Assembly (NCBI GenBank): GCA_900315105.1
Contig: OMXX01000015.1
Coordinates: 9,315 to 73,314, forward strand
From: an uncultured Prevotellaceae bacterium
GTDB taxonomy: Bacteria; Bacteroidota; Bacteroidia; Bacteroidales; Bacteroidaceae
DNA length: 64,000 nucleotides
Reading direction: 5' to 3'
In this document: positions 63,690-64,000 of the stretch, in pieces
Layout of the letters: each line of letters begins with the position of its first letter
How positions within the stretch are numbered: the first letter of the stretch is position 1
Made by a program: the position numbers and the translations under genes
The notes under the pieces: generated by a model
The model's database searches: none
Told to the model about the DNA's origin: nothing
Seen by the model: the letters and a program-made list of their open reading frames with translations, nothing else

Positions 63690-63801
63690 CGTTCTTCCTC
63701 CATCGTTGGTCCATCGTTAGTCCATCGATACTCCATCGAAACGATGGACCATCGATGGAGTATCGATGGAGTATCGATGGAGTATCTACGGAGGAAGAGC
63801 G
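63690..63801. repeat. 11-bp-periodic palindromic element, copy C
   Basis: CATCGTTGGTC-type units carry CG at 63704, 63715, 63726 and 63737, then TGGAGTATCGA-type units carry CG at 63742, 63753, 63764 and 63775, and outer CGs stand at 63690 and 63789/63800. The two halves are reverse complements centred at TCCATCG-AAA-CGATGGA (63732-63748). Confidence 0.92.
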
Positions 63802-63838
63802 GAGAATCAACCTATTTACTTGCCCCCTAAATATAATC

Positions 63839-63919
63839 TAACGTGAATTCGACAAAAACATAAACGCTTCCGCTTTACTTTGAAACATTAATTAAGACTT
63901 AAATTAACGTGAGTTCGAC
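63839..63919. repeat. Direct repeat TAACGTGARTTCGAC
   Basis: TAACGTGAATTCGAC (63839-63853) and TAACGTGAGTTCGAC (63905-63919) differ at one of 15 bases and start 66 bp apart. The same core opens the MITE-like element at 61352. Beyond it, to the window edge, no gene is visible. Confidence 0.7.
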
Positions 63920-64000
63920 GAATTTATTCAGTTGTATATTGTTGACTATCATGTGGTTGAAAGAGCTCTGAAGGAGCGATACCTAATAGGGCAGTCCGTT

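Overview
The window reads as chromosome of a gut or rumen Prevotella-type Bacteroidota. The reasons are promoters of the Bacteroidetes form (TTTG, about 19-20 bp, then TAnnTTTG, seen before many genes), BspA-type leucine-rich proteins with the C-terminal 'KGxxIIxGKKVxxK' tail, a PF14121-like porin, fimbrillin-type lipoproteins, a fused NfnAB-like flavoprotein, and a xylan locus built like the xyn clusters of rumen Prevotella. The species cannot be fixed from sequence alone.

Layout. 1-12.6 kb is mostly housekeeping: the 3' part of serS, the Nfn-like oxidoreductase, small acetyltransferase, helix-turn-helix and RNase H-like genes, dapA, an EamA transporter, truA, pheT, yebC, a TSCPD protein and two identical tRNA-Arg(ACG) genes. 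12.6-15.2 kb is an AT-rich accessory block with a large Sel1-repeat protein, a repeat-rich spacer and a strongly folded RNA candidate. 15.2-26 kb holds GNAT and SDR genes, then a minus-strand xylan module: sensor kinase and CE2 esterase; transporter, GH10 and GH43; and GH67. In this module GH10 and GH67 carry signal peptides, a GPH symporter would import products, and the signal-less GH43 would finish hydrolysis in the cytosol. 26-32 kb carries secreted hydrolases, small membrane proteins and an Hsp20 behind a candidate sigma-54 promoter. 32-38.5 kb carries surface LRR proteins, an AraC regulator and a DUF4419/TonB-C fusion.

38.5-40.5 kb is a 2-kb gene graveyard with a cystathionine-synthase-like C-terminal remnant, structured leaders and repeats. 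40.5-46.3 kb is a probable minus-strand operon (DUF4468 protein, small membrane protein, porin, galM, galK). 47.4-50.8 kb is a vitamin B6 region: a ThiD-like kinase/AraC fusion followed by pdxS and pdxT. 50.9-56.7 kb carries a large esterase/aldose-epimerase fusion, another esterase, a Lys/His-rich protein and an AEC transporter. 57-63.3 kb is a surface-protein cluster flanked by two small related peptides.

The most unusual signal is noncoding. At least four dispersed intergenic loci (about 5.2, 39.0, 47.3 and 63.7 kb) have a strict 11-bp period: a pyrimidine-rich half followed by a purine-rich half. In the 47.3 kb copy 13 CpG steps in a row sit exactly 11 bp apart. A second candidate is a multi-helix RNA at 15.0-15.2 kb with its own promoter. 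A third is the kinase/AraC fusion that probably controls pdxST.
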